This document shows, piece after piece, positions 8,968 to 17,356 of a stretch of DNA of 64,000 nucleotides. The DNA is from Shewanella sp. MR-4 (GTDB lineage: Bacteria > Pseudomonadota > Gammaproteobacteria > Enterobacterales > Shewanellaceae), in NCBI RefSeq assembly GCF_000014685.1, contig NC_008321.1, forward strand, positions 4,089,001 to 4,153,000. The letters run 5' to 3'. Positions within the stretch are counted from its first letter, which is position 1. Each line of letters opens with the position of its first letter. The notes beneath the pieces are model-generated. The model searched no databases, was not told the DNA's origin, and worked only from the letters and a program-made list of their open reading frames with translations. A program made the position numbers and the translations under genes.

Positions 8968-10002
8968 CTATTCAGTGGTTTGTGAAGCGGGTTGCAAACG
9001 TCGTGCGCGGCGCTGGCGATACATGGGCAGTAACTGCACCACCATCACTGACACAATAATCACCCCTATGCCGAATAGCGATAGCGCATCTAATTTATCG
9101 GCCTTAAATACATCAGGCCACCAACCGATACTCACCACTAATGCCGTAGCGCTAAAGCTAAATACCGGTGTTAACGCCAGCATGGCGCTCACCTGTGCCG
9201 TCGGCCAGTATTTCATCGATTGTCCGAAGCAGCCGTAGGCAATCAAGGTATTAGCGGCGCAAAACAGCGCCACTTGCCAGTCGAAGCTATCCATTTGCGT
9301 AAACTGACTAAAATCGCTAAAGGGCGCCATCGCAAAGATCCCTAAGGCGTAGATGACTAAGAGTACGTTGGCGGGGGACAAACGGTTCAAGAGTGACTTT
9401 TGCAGCAGCGCATAGGTAGTCCATGACAATGCGGAAAACTGCACTATCATCACCCCAAGCCAGATCTCATGGTTATCGGTGGCGGAAAAATCTAAATAGG
9501 GATGGAAAAACATCAACATCCCTAAAGCTAAGCTGGCAAAACAACTGAGCTGCACCGCATTCAAGCGTTCTTTAAAAAACAATACGCCGCCAAAGGCTAG
9601 AAAGAATGGCGAGGTTTGAAAATTAAGCTGCGCTGCCCCCGGAGCCAAATAATCGAGGGAATACACGAATGACACATAGTTAAGCATTAAAAACAGTCCA
9701 GCGAGGATAAGCCTGAGCCAAACCTTGGCATCGAGCGCCGTAAACTGTTTCAAACTCCCCGCGCTCCACTGCACCAAAATACTGACGAGGAGCGCCACTA
9801 AAAAACGGAACCAAGTCAACGTCACAGGATCGATAAAACTCCCCGACAGCTTAAGCGCTATGGGTAACATGCCCCAAAACAACACGGCGACAGAAATAAA
9901 CAACAATCCTAATTGAGCATGATTAGTTGCCAAGGATCCAGAGTGGCTTTGATTCACGGAAAAGTCCCAGTAGTACCGCAGAAAGGAACGCCATTCTGGC
10001 AC
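8968..10002 (-). CDS. DMT-superfamily (EamA) transporter
   Basis: Inner-membrane transporter with about ten hydrophobic helices arranged as two EamA repeats (from LLFISVAVLFWGMLPIALKL and from IWLGVMIVQFSALSWTTYALL). DMT exporters move amino acids or other metabolites outward. The start is uncertain: the GTG at 10002 and another GTG at 9957 (VNQSHSGS) both lack a good SD, so the first 15 residues (Arg/Tyr/Trp-rich) may not be translated. The C-terminus is basic (RQRRARRLQP). It is the first gene of a pair with the HAD phosphatase and is divergent from the 10277 gene. Confidence 0.78.
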   Translation of the reverse strand: MPEWRSFLRYYWDFSVNQSHSGSLATNHAQLGLLFISVAVLFWGMLPIALKLSGSFIDPVTLTWFRFLVALLVSILVQWSAGSLKQFTALDAKVWLRLILAGLFLMLNYVSFVYSLDYLAPGAAQLNFQTSPFFLAFGGVLFFKERLNAVQLSCFASLALGMLMFFHPYLDFSATDNHEIWLGVMIVQFSALSWTTYALLQKSLLNRLSPANVLLVIYALGIFAMAPFSDFSQFTQMDSFDWQVALFCAANTLIAYGCFGQSMKYWPTAQVSAMLALTPVFSFSATALVVSIGWWPDVFKADKLDALSLFGIGVIIVSVMVVQLLPMYRQRRARRLQPASQTTE

Positions 10003-10276
10003 CGCGGCGCGCTAAGATCTAGCCTAAAAAACGATTAACTTTTCAGCCGGATTGGATAGTTAAGCTGACACTAAATCAATCTTGACTGGCGATAAATGCA
10101 GAGCATTTCAAGATAAGTTTTATCAAGCCTTTAGCAGCACAAAAAGGTATATTGAGCGCAATTTCTCTTTTGGCTCAGATTGGATTTGCAGAGTCGAGTT
10201 ATGCCTTATGCGCTCAGTGATTGCGACATAAACTACTTTGCATAAGTCTTTTTAAATAAGTTAGTTAGGATTAAAC

Positions 10277-11119
10277 ATGTCACAGACAGACGCTAAAACA
10301 CAGCTTGAGTCCATTAACGTAGCAGCACAAGAGCTCGCCCAGCGACGCGCCAAAGGTGAAGCGGGCGCCCTGTTAGAAGAAGCGCTAAGACCGAAAGATT
10401 TCCCCCAGGCCTTTGCCATCCAGCAGACCATTGCGCAGCAGTTTAGCAACCAAGGCAACCCGATTGCGGGTTGGAAGTGCCTACTGCCAACCGCAGAAAA
10501 AACCGTGGTAGCACCTATCTATCAACATGATGTGTATGTCGAAACCGCCGAGTGTCCACTTTATCCTTCGAGCAAAGGGCTTGCCCGCGTCGAACCCGAG
10601 CTCGCCTTTGAAATTGGCAGCGATTTACCACCACGAGCAACACCTTATTCGGAAGCCGAAATCGATGCTGCTCTCGGTAGAACGCGCCTCGCTTTAGAAC
10701 TTATCCAAAGTCGTTATCAAAACCCAAGCGAAGCCAACCACTTCGATGCTCTCGCCGATGGTTTAGTCAATCAAGGCCTATGGTTAGGGCCAGAAATCTC
10801 AACCTCGGCTGAAACAGGCCATTTCGCCCTGAGTGTTGAAGTTGCCGCTGGCGGACGGCAAGCAAGTGAGACGCTGCAAAAAGCTGCGGTTCATCCCAAC
10901 GGTTTCCCTAAAGCAGGGCTTTATTGGTTGGTCAACTTCTTATCAGCCCAAGGGATTGGCTTAACCCGAGGACAGTATGTGATCACAGGCTCCTATGCTG
11001 GGGTATTAGATCTGCCGCTCAATCAGCACTGCCAATTCCACTACGGCGAGTTAGGTCAATTTGGTTTGCAGTTCGTGGCTAAATATGTCCCCCCTAAAGA
11101 GCGCCAAGCAAATCGGTAA
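10277..11119 (+). CDS. 2-keto-4-pentenoate hydratase/FAH-family protein (MhpD-like)
   Basis: Predicted cytosolic enzyme of the fumarylacetoacetate hydrolase fold, hydratase branch. 280 aa, close to MhpD/HpcG length. It shows the typical AGWKCLLP-type turn near residue 63, the metal-binding acidic stretch RVEPELAFEIGSDLP (E-x-E) and GVLDLPLNQHCQFHYGELG near the end. The ATG at 10277 has a TTAGGA SD six bases before. No aromatic meta-cleavage genes are nearby, so the real substrate may not be a 2-hydroxypentadienoate. Confidence 0.75.
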   Translation: MSQTDAKTQLESINVAAQELAQRRAKGEAGALLEEALRPKDFPQAFAIQQTIAQQFSNQGNPIAGWKCLLPTAEKTVVAPIYQHDVYVETAECPLYPSSKGLARVEPELAFEIGSDLPPRATPYSEAEIDAALGRTRLALELIQSRYQNPSEANHFDALADGLVNQGLWLGPEISTSAETGHFALSVEVAAGGRQASETLQKAAVHPNGFPKAGLYWLVNFLSAQGIGLTRGQYVITGSYAGVLDLPLNQHCQFHYGELGQFGLQFVAKYVPPKERQANR

Positions 11120-11123
11120 AGTC

Positions 11124-11149
11124 AGAAGGTAGGCAAATGCTTACCTTCT
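11124..11149 (+). terminator. hairpin after the hydratase gene
   Basis: AGAAGGTA / TACCTTCT arms that extend inward by a G-U and two G-C pairs to an AAAT loop. It begins five bases after the stop at 11119. There is no T-run, so it is a weak terminator or an mRNA 3'-end stabiliser. Confidence 0.5.
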
Positions 11150-11242
11150 ACAATCCCTACTGACCAACAGAGGGAAAACAAGCTTGTATCAAGAGTGAAA
11201 CATTTGTACTATCCGATGGAACTAAATATAAGGATATACAAG

Positions 11243-12358
11243 ATGTTAGACGGAAAAATATTACCCTTAGCCAGTCTATTTGCTTTAGCCTTAAGTACTT
11301 CGTTACCCTTAAATGCCTCGGAAAACACATTTTCCCAAGCCTACAGTGACTACCAAACCGCACTCAAACAAGGTGATAACGCCCAAATAGAAGCCAGTGC
11401 CAAATGGGCCTTCGAACTGGGAGAAACTCAATATGCGAAGGACAGTGTCGACTTAGCTAACCTCGCCATGAACTGGGCTGGTGCAATAGAGAAGCAAGTC
11501 GCCCCTTACCCATTTGCAGAAGAGAATTTGCCAAAAACAGCTAAGGCGAATGAGTTATATCAACTCGCTCTCACAAATTATAAAGTTCATTATGGTAAAG
11601 AAGCGCTTGAGCTTATCGATCCCTTACTTGGTGCAGCACAAACCGCCGTCGAAGCCAAAGATGCGAAAAATGATTTGCTTGATGCAATCACAATTGCTGA
11701 AAAATCCGATAACAAGAAACTGATCGCCGATGTAAAAATGGCCGCTTTTAACCGCTTATCCAATACTGAGCTATACACAAGAAGCGTAAGAAACTATGCC
11801 TTCGAGGCCTATGAAACTTACAAAGAAATCCAGCCCGAAAATGCCCTCGACAGAGTCAAAGCTACCTATGTAGTTGGTGCAGTTGAATATGCAGAAAAGC
11901 ATGATGACGAGGCGATTCCATTACTGTTAGAGGTGGTTAAGCAATTTGAAGCCCTTAACTACAGCCACCCTTATGCGTTAAGCGCCCATGCTTATCTAGT
12001 CGAACTTTATGAGCGCCAAGGAAAGCGTGACGAGTCCACCGCCCACTGTATCGCCATCGGCAAAATGCGACCTTGGGCGGACATGCAGGAGCAACAACCG
12101 CTATTTCGCACGGAACCCAAATACCCTAAGTCCTACCTTATGCAACGTAAAAGCGGCTATGTGACCCTTAACTTCACTGTTGATGAGATGGGATTTGTGA
12201 AAAATCCTGAAGTGCTCGAATCCAAAGGTGGTGTGCTATTTGAAAAATCCACACTGAAAATGATCGAAGAATGGCGCTATGCCCCTAAGTTTGAACATGG
12301 CAAGCCCGTGTCAGCACAAACGACTGTGCGTATAGACTATTTCACCGATAAGTCTTAA
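11243..12358 (+). CDS. periplasmic protein with C-terminal TonB-like domain
   Basis: The frame is open from a GTG at 11195, but the ATG at 11243 has an AAGGA SD eight bases before and opens straight into a signal peptide (MLDGKILPLASLFALALSTS, cleavage near LNA-SEN). The 371-aa product has a helical, TPR-like middle part rich in Ala/Glu/Lys. The last 75 residues form a TonB C-terminal fold (SGYVTLNFTVDEMGFVKNP...SAQTTVRIDYF). Such proteins occur in Shewanella envelopes; without an N-terminal membrane anchor and Pro-rich spacer it is not a classical TonB. Role unknown. Confidence 0.72.
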   Translation: MLDGKILPLASLFALALSTSLPLNASENTFSQAYSDYQTALKQGDNAQIEASAKWAFELGETQYAKDSVDLANLAMNWAGAIEKQVAPYPFAEENLPKTAKANELYQLALTNYKVHYGKEALELIDPLLGAAQTAVEAKDAKNDLLDAITIAEKSDNKKLIADVKMAAFNRLSNTELYTRSVRNYAFEAYETYKEIQPENALDRVKATYVVGAVEYAEKHDDEAIPLLLEVVKQFEALNYSHPYALSAHAYLVELYERQGKRDESTAHCIAIGKMRPWADMQEQQPLFRTEPKYPKSYLMQRKSGYVTLNFTVDEMGFVKNPEVLESKGGVLFEKSTLKMIEEWRYAPKFEHGKPVSAQTTVRIDYFTDKS

Positions 12359-12362
12359 TCGG

Positions 12363-12836
12363 TTACTTCACCTCATATCCCAGCCCATCGCCTAATCCCG
12401 ATGGGCTATTTTTATCTTCTGAAATAGAAACAGTTAGCTCGCGCTTTATCCGGCTTAAACAAGTCTCACAAATACAAGCCGTCGCAGGCTGCGATAATAG
12501 TTGCGCTAATTTATCGGCACTCAGCCCTACTGTATCGCCTGTCGATAAGCCTGCCGCCAAATCGCCAGATAGCAATTGAGTCAGATTAGGAAACCTCTGC
12601 TTAGCACACCAACAGTCACTGATATCTGCACCAAGAGTCATTGCGCACTGATTCGCCCCTTGGCATAAAGGGCAAATTTGCGCTGTATCAAACTGAGATT
12701 CTGGTAAGTGCTTAGGCACGGTAATCCTTATGGTATCGGTGTGATAACGCAGAAATAATAATGGTTTTTTCATTAACGTTGGAATAATCATTCCATCATC
12801 AAGGCACTCATATCGATTAAGCGTGCAAATAAACAC
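12363..12836 (-). CDS. Cys-rich CWC-family protein
   Basis: Small probable metal-binding protein. The Cys pattern CPLC (55, 58), C64, CWC (75, 77) and CICETC (121, 123, 126) matches the Cys_rich_CWC domain family (the DCWC signature is diagnostic). Function in the family is unknown. The GTG at 12836 has no SD. ATGs at residues 16 and 22 are alternatives and would leave only a short lead before the Cys core, as is usual. The 3' end is four bases from the convergent gene, whose terminator lies inside this frame. Confidence 0.65.
   Translation of the reverse strand: MFICTLNRYECLDDGMIIPTLMKKPLLFLRYHTDTIRITVPKHLPESQFDTAQICPLCQGANQCAMTLGADISDCWCAKQRFPNLTQLLSGDLAAGLSTGDTVGLSADKLAQLLSQPATACICETCLSRIKRELTVSISEDKNSPSGLGDGLGYEVK
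12382..12412 (+). terminator. terminator of the 11243 gene, inside the convergent CDS
   Basis: AGCCCATCG / CGATGGGCT arms, 8-base loop, then ATTTTTAT on the plus strand. It lies within the final codons of the minus-strand CWC gene. Confidence 0.75.
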
Positions 12837-12921
12837 CTAAGTTTTTATAGCCCTTTAATGGACGGTATTCATCAAGTGGTGTCTAACTAAAATCATATTT
12901 GGTGTATTTATTTAGCTCAAT

Positions 12922-12982
12922 AAGCCGCATTCCTGCGTTATGGAAAGTGTATTCACGGATTCATACATGATGAGTGCGGCTT
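12922..12982. repeat. long-range inverted repeat upstream of the CWC gene
   Basis: AAGCCGCATTC (12922-12932) pairs with GAGTGCGGCTT (12972-12982) with one G-U, enclosing 39 bases. No frame is visible in 12840-13065. It could be a regulatory RNA fold or the remnant of a cassette recombination site, as it lies just outside the two cassette-like genes. Confidence 0.35.
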
Positions 12983-13029
12983 GTTGTAAATCCGAAGATT
13001 GAATAGATAAAGTATTTATTTAGAGGAAT

Positions 13030-13074
13030 GCTTTAACGTTAAGCACAACGGCGTGTTGCTTTGCCTTGTTATGG
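13030..13074 (-). other. attC-like site following the 13069-13293 cassette gene
   Basis: On the minus strand it starts CCATAAC, which contains the TAA stop of the gene. An imperfect hairpin (AAGCAACA..TTGTGCTT) follows, then GTTAAAG. The first core is the exact complement of the GTTATGG at the 5' edge of the same cassette, as integron recombination predicts. The last core departs from GTTRRRY in its final base, so the site looks degenerate. Confidence 0.45.
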
Positions 13075-13293
13075 ATAATGAATTTCACTTTCTCTGACTT
13101 CGACATCCCCATTCATTTCTGTTTCTAAAATGTAAAGAGGATTGGGTTCAAATTTAATTATTGATACCACAGACCCAGATAGACCAGCGTGATTACCCAA
13201 TGCAACAACTACATAGTCATTCAATAGGAATTTCACCCCTGAAACCAGCTCACCGCCAAACCATTTATTATGAAGCTCAGATGCTATGTTCAT
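13069..13293 (-). CDS. 74-aa KOW-like protein, cassette-borne
   Basis: Small soluble protein of unknown role. The middle (VVVALGNHAGLSGSVVSI) reads like a KOW motif, the short beta-hairpin found in NusG and ribosomal proteins. Proteins starting MNIASELHxKWFGG are, as I recall, frequent in mobile integron cassettes. The ATG at 13293 has a GGAG SD seven bases upstream that overlaps the cassette edge. The stop lies inside a CCATAAC core, a typical cassette layout. Expression would depend on an upstream promoter. Confidence 0.6.
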   Translation of the reverse strand: MNIASELHNKWFGGELVSGVKFLLNDYVVVALGNHAGLSGSVVSIIKFEPNPLYILETEMNGDVEVRESEIHYP

Positions 13294-13302
13294 GCAATTA
13301 CT

Positions 13303-13332
13303 CCATAACTCCGCACGATAGCCTTGTTAGGC
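13303..13332 (-). other. short attC-like site between the two cassette genes
   Basis: On the minus strand it runs from GCCTAAC (13332-13326, holding the stop of the membrane-protein gene) to GTTATGG (13309-13303). GCCTAAC is complementary to the GTTAGGC at the left edge of its own cassette (13732-13726). At 30 bp it is shorter than functional attC sites, so the centre was probably deleted. Confidence 0.5.
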
Positions 13333-13710
13333 GACGCCCCCAAGATAAATGAGTACAGCTACCACAAGCAACCCAACCCAGCCAGGATGCTTACCCCTGG
13401 TTGCAAACAATACCAACAAAGAACCAACGATAAATGCAAAAAGCAACGGATATATTACGATTGGGTCTGGCGACAACTTACTATTGGACAGAGACAACAA
13501 AATACCAGCAATACCAAACCCGAACGCGCTTGCAAGATGCCACGTGGCCCATAAAATTTTGACATTGCGTGCTTGGAGTGGAGGCGCTGATTCGGTTGGA
13601 ACAATTCCTCGCTTGCGGAGCTTCTTAAATATGAGAATTTCGCCGAACATCGAGTGAACTACACCGACAATCACGGTAACTATTGCAGCAAAAATAAAAT
13701 AGGTTTGCAT
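13327..13710 (-). CDS. four-helix membrane protein, cassette-borne
   Basis: 127-aa predicted inner-membrane protein with four hydrophobic helices (starting MQTYFIFAAIVTVIVGVVHS). It carries a conserved-looking HSxFGExLIF and RNxxILWATWH pattern seen in small proteins of cassette arrays. The longest frame opens at 13764, but GGGAG at 13716-13720 sits just before the ATG at 13710. The extra upstream residues would also run through the GTTAGGC core, so I start at 13710. The stop TAA lies in a GCCTAAC core. Function unknown. Confidence 0.6.
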   Translation of the reverse strand: MQTYFIFAAIVTVIVGVVHSMFGEILIFKKLRKRGIVPTESAPPLQARNVKILWATWHLASAFGFGIAGILLSLSNSKLSPDPIVIYPLLFAFIVGSLLVLFATRGKHPGWVGLLVVAVLIYLGGVA

Positions 13711-13725
13711 CCGTTCTCCCATACC

Positions 13726-13781
13726 GCCTAACAGTGTATTACCCGCTCTTCTAATAAAAACCAACCCGAACAGAGTTAGAC
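13726..13781 (-). other. attC-like site upstream of the membrane-protein cassette
   Basis: On the minus strand a GTCTAAC core (13781-13775) and a GTTAGGC core (13732-13726) bound a 56-bp element, within the size range of real attC sites. The two cores differ by one base, as expected when they derive from neighbouring cassettes. No intact gene precedes it. Confidence 0.5.
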
Positions 13782-14073
13782 ATAGGAATAAACGAGTAAA
13801 TAATTTAATGACGCCAATAAGTTAACATCAGCATCAGTGGCCTATCAACATTTTTCATCCTGAAAAATCGAGACCTTATTTACCGAGAAGCATTTTGGCG
13901 CGGTAAATAATATTAGGCAAAATGAAAGAGTAATAATTTCATTTGATTGCATAAGCACCCAAGCAAAAACCGATACCTTTTTAGTCTCGATTTGAAGCCA
14001 GTTTACAAATTTCCCAGAAAGATGGGACGACAGGCACAAATCTTTAGGACTAACAGCTAATACCAAGGCAATA
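13782..14073. other. stretch without a convincing gene
   Basis: A minus-strand frame (13845-14066, 73 codons) has no SD and no family features. It may be the remains of a further cassette. I see no other signal. Confidence 0.4.
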
Positions 14074-14347
14074 GAAGTTCACCTTCCCCTGCGAAGTTGC
14101 TGAAGGGCATTGAAGAAAATCACGTGACGCAGACAGGATGTCTGCGTAGCTTTCGGGGGGAAGGGACGCCCCATCGGAAGCGTTAGCGATTTTCGAATAA
14201 GCACGAAGCCACTAACCAATGCATGTAACTTCGCTAGGGGCGTCTTGGAGCATCCAAGGAGGATAGGACGAGCAGTCCTCCTTGGTCGGGTGTGGGGTGA
14301 AGCCCCACGACTTTGATTCACCTTGATCATAAAGCCGAAATGAATCA
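14074..14347 (+). repeat. structured dispersed repeat, copy A
   Basis: It begins GAAGTTCACC and ends near a TGATTCA/TGAATCA inverted pair. An outer stem (CCCCTGCGAAGTTGC with GTAACTTCGCTAGGGG) encloses a variable, hairpin-rich centre (ACGCAGACA-GGA-TGTCTGCGT among others). Three fixed hairpins follow: CTTGGA-GCA-TCCAAG, CCAAGGAGGA..TCCTCCTTGG and GTGGGG-TGAAG-CCCCAC. The same layout recurs at 32414-32660 (inverted) and 34293-34681. No real protein frame is present. Confidence 0.85.
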
Positions 14348-14428
14348 AGCACTTAGGCGATTTTACAAACCTCCCGTCCAGTGACTCGCTTTACTTCATT
14401 ACACGAGCACTGAATGTGAGCTGCTCAA

Positions 14429-15484
14429 CTAAGACTTTTTCGGAAACACCGGATAAGAGGCGGTGCCAAGCACTTTGCCATCGACTTCGACACCGTAGTA
14501 GTCATTGTCGTTATGGTATTTCTCCTGCGCTTGTTTCACATCGCCCTTATTACGGGGGTCCTGTGGCCGTTCATGGGAGTTAATGTAAGCCGCAACGTCC
14601 CAAGCCTGTTGGTTAGTCAGCTGAATACTCTTAGCGAAGGGCATGTTTTCATAAATGAAGAATGCGGCCGTATTCACCCTGTGCATACCTGCGCCCCAGT
14701 TGTAGCTCTTAGGACCCCATAATGGCGGCAGAGAGTAAACACCCGCAATCGCTTGGCCTTGACCATCGGCGCCATGGCACGCTTGGCAGTGAGCGGTATA
14801 CACGGCTTTGCCACGCTCGGGTGAGAACGCGAGCTCAGGTTTTGGGATCTCAGGATAACCACGGCCAGGCAGATTTGCGCGTTGATCCACTGTCATGGCT
14901 TTGGCTAGCGTGTCAGGCAGTGGGAAATCCTCACGTTTGGCGCCTTTTACCAATTCGGCATCGCTGAGTTCTGGCACAGGGCCATCAAGGTTAGCCGCAT
15001 CCATTAAACCACTCATCCCTAACCAGTAGGCATAGGCCGATAGCGCGACCAGCTCGGGGCTGCCCGCAGCGGGGGCTTTACCGTTCATCGAATAGTTAAA
15101 ACAGCCTTGTACCCTTTCTTCAAAGGTATTTACTTTATCGTCTTTTTTACGATACGCGGGATACGCAAAATAGGCGCCCCAAAGCGGTGACGCATTCGCC
15201 TTACGGCCCGCATCCATGTGGCAGTTGGCACAGTTAAGCTCGTTACCTACATACTTATCTCTCAGCTGCTGGGTATTCACAAATAACTGATAACCTAAAC
15301 GAACTTTATCGCCGAAGGCCCCTTCGGGAATCGCACTTAAGGGTCTTGGGGTTAAATAACTTTGATCAGGATTTTTAGGGACTGAAGGCAATGGCGCTTG
15401 TTTATCGGGTAACTCATTCGCGGCCTGCACTTGAGCTGTCAGCACGCCCATTGCGGCCAATAGTAAGATGGCAGAAGATTTCAT
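14429..15484 (-). CDS. tsdA: diheme cytochrome c, thiosulfate dehydrogenase-like (TsdA family)
   Basis: Periplasmic diheme protein with signal peptide (MKSSAILLLAAMGVLTAQVQA-AN). Hemes attach at CANCH (85-89) and CQACH (233-237). Between them FEERVQGCFNYSMNGKAP carries a Cys (128) about 40 residues after the first heme motif; in TsdA enzymes such a Cys is the axial ligand of the active-site heme. TsdA interconverts thiosulfate and tetrathionate. It follows the c4-like cytochrome gene by ten bases with an AAGGAG SD, so the two form an operon, the c4 being the likely electron partner (TsdB-like). Confidence 0.72.
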   Translation of the reverse strand: MKSSAILLLAAMGVLTAQVQAANELPDKQAPLPSVPKNPDQSYLTPRPLSAIPEGAFGDKVRLGYQLFVNTQQLRDKYVGNELNCANCHMDAGRKANASPLWGAYFAYPAYRKKDDKVNTFEERVQGCFNYSMNGKAPAAGSPELVALSAYAYWLGMSGLMDAANLDGPVPELSDAELVKGAKREDFPLPDTLAKAMTVDQRANLPGRGYPEIPKPELAFSPERGKAVYTAHCQACHGADGQGQAIAGVYSLPPLWGPKSYNWGAGMHRVNTAAFFIYENMPFAKSIQLTNQQAWDVAAYINSHERPQDPRNKGDVKQAQEKYHNDNDYYGVEVDGKVLGTASYPVFPKKS

Positions 15485-15494
15485 GGCCGGCTCC

Positions 15495-16121
15495 TTATTT
15501 CAAATTCGCAAAGTAGTTCGCTAAGGCATCCACCTCGGCGGCGGTCAGCTTGTTAGCCACATTGGCCATCATGCCGTCCACATCTCCCTTACGAGTGCCA
15601 GCTTGCCACGCCAAGAGTTGCGTCTTGATATAACTGGCCTGCTGACCCGCTAAACGTGGTAACAAGCCGCCACCTAAACCCGAGGGGCCATGGCAAGTCA
15701 CACAGGCCGGTAAGCCGCGAGACCAATCACCTTGATAGGCTAAGCGCGCGGTATCGTCGCTAAAGGTCACCTGCTCACCACGGATCACCGGCTTGACCTC
15801 AGTCTTAGGTGATTTGTCGGAGAAGTAACTCGCCACTTGCTCGATGCCATCACCTTGCAATGTCATCGCCATCGGCATCATGGTCGCGTTTTGGCGCACA
15901 CCCGCCTGAAAATGTTGTAACTGGGTGGTGATATATTCTTTCGAGAGTCCAGCGAGACGGGGGCCGAGGGGTTCTATGCCCTCGCCTTCGGCGCCGTGAC
16001 AGGTCACGCAGATTTGTCCCGCTGGCGGGACTGTAGTTGGATTGGCTATGGCTACAGAGGTCAAGGCACAGCCGTAGATGAGTGCGATGCCTTTAGTTAA
16101 TGTTCTAATTTTAATGTTCAT
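15495..16121 (-). CDS. diheme cytochrome c4-like electron carrier
   Basis: Periplasmic 208-aa cytochrome made of two similar c-type domains, each with a CVTCH heme site (38-42 and 140-144), a PRLAGL/PRLAGQ turn and a downstream Met-rich ligand segment (MMPMAMTL; VDGMMANVANKL). The signal peptide ends near SVAIANPTT. It has an AAGGA SD and is the first gene of the pair. Cytochrome c4 proteins pass electrons to terminal oxidases or, as TsdB, take them from thiosulfate dehydrogenase. Confidence 0.85.
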   Translation of the reverse strand: MNIKIRTLTKGIALIYGCALTSVAIANPTTVPPAGQICVTCHGAEGEGIEPLGPRLAGLSKEYITTQLQHFQAGVRQNATMMPMAMTLQGDGIEQVASYFSDKSPKTEVKPVIRGEQVTFSDDTARLAYQGDWSRGLPACVTCHGPSGLGGGLLPRLAGQQASYIKTQLLAWQAGTRKGDVDGMMANVANKLTAAEVDALANYFANLK

Positions 16122-16311
16122 TTTCTATCCTTGAACAAACCTTGGCTAGCGCTTACACGGCTCTACACCATAGTGATGCCCTAAGCCTAGGTCGATAAAA
16201 AGAGATAATTGAGTGGTGCGTTCACACGTTTAGCCCACACTAAACGTATCGGCACAACATACTCCTTGAGTGAAAATGGAACAAGCATTAAAAAAATCTA
16301 ATATTATATTC

Positions 16312-17340
16312 TTAATAACCAAATCGAGTAGCTTCAAAGCTATTCAATAACTTATGTAGCAGGTAACACAAAAACAGCGTTGCCACTATCGCCACAAAAA
16401 TACTACTCACCCGGTACAGCGCACTAAAAATCAGGTCGTTGCCAGGAGTTAAGTATTGGCCAAACAAAATCCCTAAGGTAGTCATGGCGCCAAACCCCAC
16501 ACCTGAGCCACTCGCCTCCTTCACATGGGCCTGCGCAAACAGCATTAAACCAATCCACAGCAGCGGCACAATCAGGATCAACAATCCAGACCAGTCGTAG
16601 AGGAAGAGTTGCACCATCACTCCAAACGACACCCCAAGCAGGGTGCCCAGCGCACGTTTACGGGCATAATCCAGCGCCCCATTCCAATGCATGGGAAACA
16701 GGAGTAACAAGGTGGTCGCCTGTGCCGACATGGAGTCGCGCAAATCGAAAATCTGAAACACTAAGAAAGAGAGCGTGGCAATGCTGGCACCAAGCAAAGC
16801 CTCGTGGCGCATACGGTGCGGCGCCTTAGGACCGGGTTTGTAGGCTGGACGAGGTTCGACATCCGGCCAGAGTGCCGTCATCAGATAGGCAATAACCACA
16901 GACAATCCCGTCGCCCAGAAATTACTGAAGATTAAGTCATTGAGATCTGTGCCCGGATAGCTGGCAAAGTGCAGCATAATGCTTAAACTCAGCACGCCAT
17001 TGGCACCAAATAGAAACAGGCTACCGCGGGACATAGCCGCAAAACGATATAAAAACAGTAAAAAGACAATCGGCGTCATCAATCCGGGATGGCTACCGAA
17101 GAAACCTCCGAGTAAGCCGACTTCAAGCCCCGCCATGGCCGATGAGGCCAGTAACTGCCGCATCGCATGGCCACTCATCACAGGGACTAATCCCAGCAAT
17201 AACATTGGGGTTACCGTAAAAAACACCCCATTACTCCAGCCAAAGAGCTTACAGAGCGTAAAGCCAATGGTGCCGCCAGTGGCAATGCGTAAACACTGGC
17301 GTAAGTCATTGGTGGTTAAAGGGTTGTGGCGTAACAACAT
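16312..17340 (-). CDS. DUF2955/FUSC-like inner-membrane efflux protein
   Basis: 342 aa with two blocks of five or so hydrophobic helices around a short cytosolic linker (about 163-178, Pro/Arg/Lys-rich). The layout and the opening TNDLRQCLRIATGGTIGFTL fit the DUF2955 family, which is related to the aromatic-acid and fusaric-acid exporters (AaeB/FUSC) and found next to HlyD-type subunits. It starts 16 bases after the HlyD gene ends. It is the likely membrane channel of a two-component efflux pump under the MarR regulator encoded upstream. Confidence 0.75.
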   Translation of the reverse strand: MLLRHNPLTTNDLRQCLRIATGGTIGFTLCKLFGWSNGVFFTVTPMLLLGLVPVMSGHAMRQLLASSAMAGLEVGLLGGFFGSHPGLMTPIVFLLFLYRFAAMSRGSLFLFGANGVLSLSIMLHFASYPGTDLNDLIFSNFWATGLSVVIAYLMTALWPDVEPRPAYKPGPKAPHRMRHEALLGASIATLSFLVFQIFDLRDSMSAQATTLLLLFPMHWNGALDYARKRALGTLLGVSFGVMVQLFLYDWSGLLILIVPLLWIGLMLFAQAHVKEASGSGVGFGAMTTLGILFGQYLTPGNDLIFSALYRVSSIFVAIVATLFLCYLLHKLLNSFEATRFGY

Positions 17341-17356
17341 GCGAATTGCCTTGAGA

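Noticed and set aside
13845..14066. 73-codon minus-strand frame
   Set aside because: No SD, no recognisable features, next to degenerate cassette sequence; kept only as an unassigned stretch.
14079..14348. 89-codon minus-strand frame inside repeat copy A
   Set aside because: The sequence is a hairpin-rich repeat whose other copies do not keep the frame.
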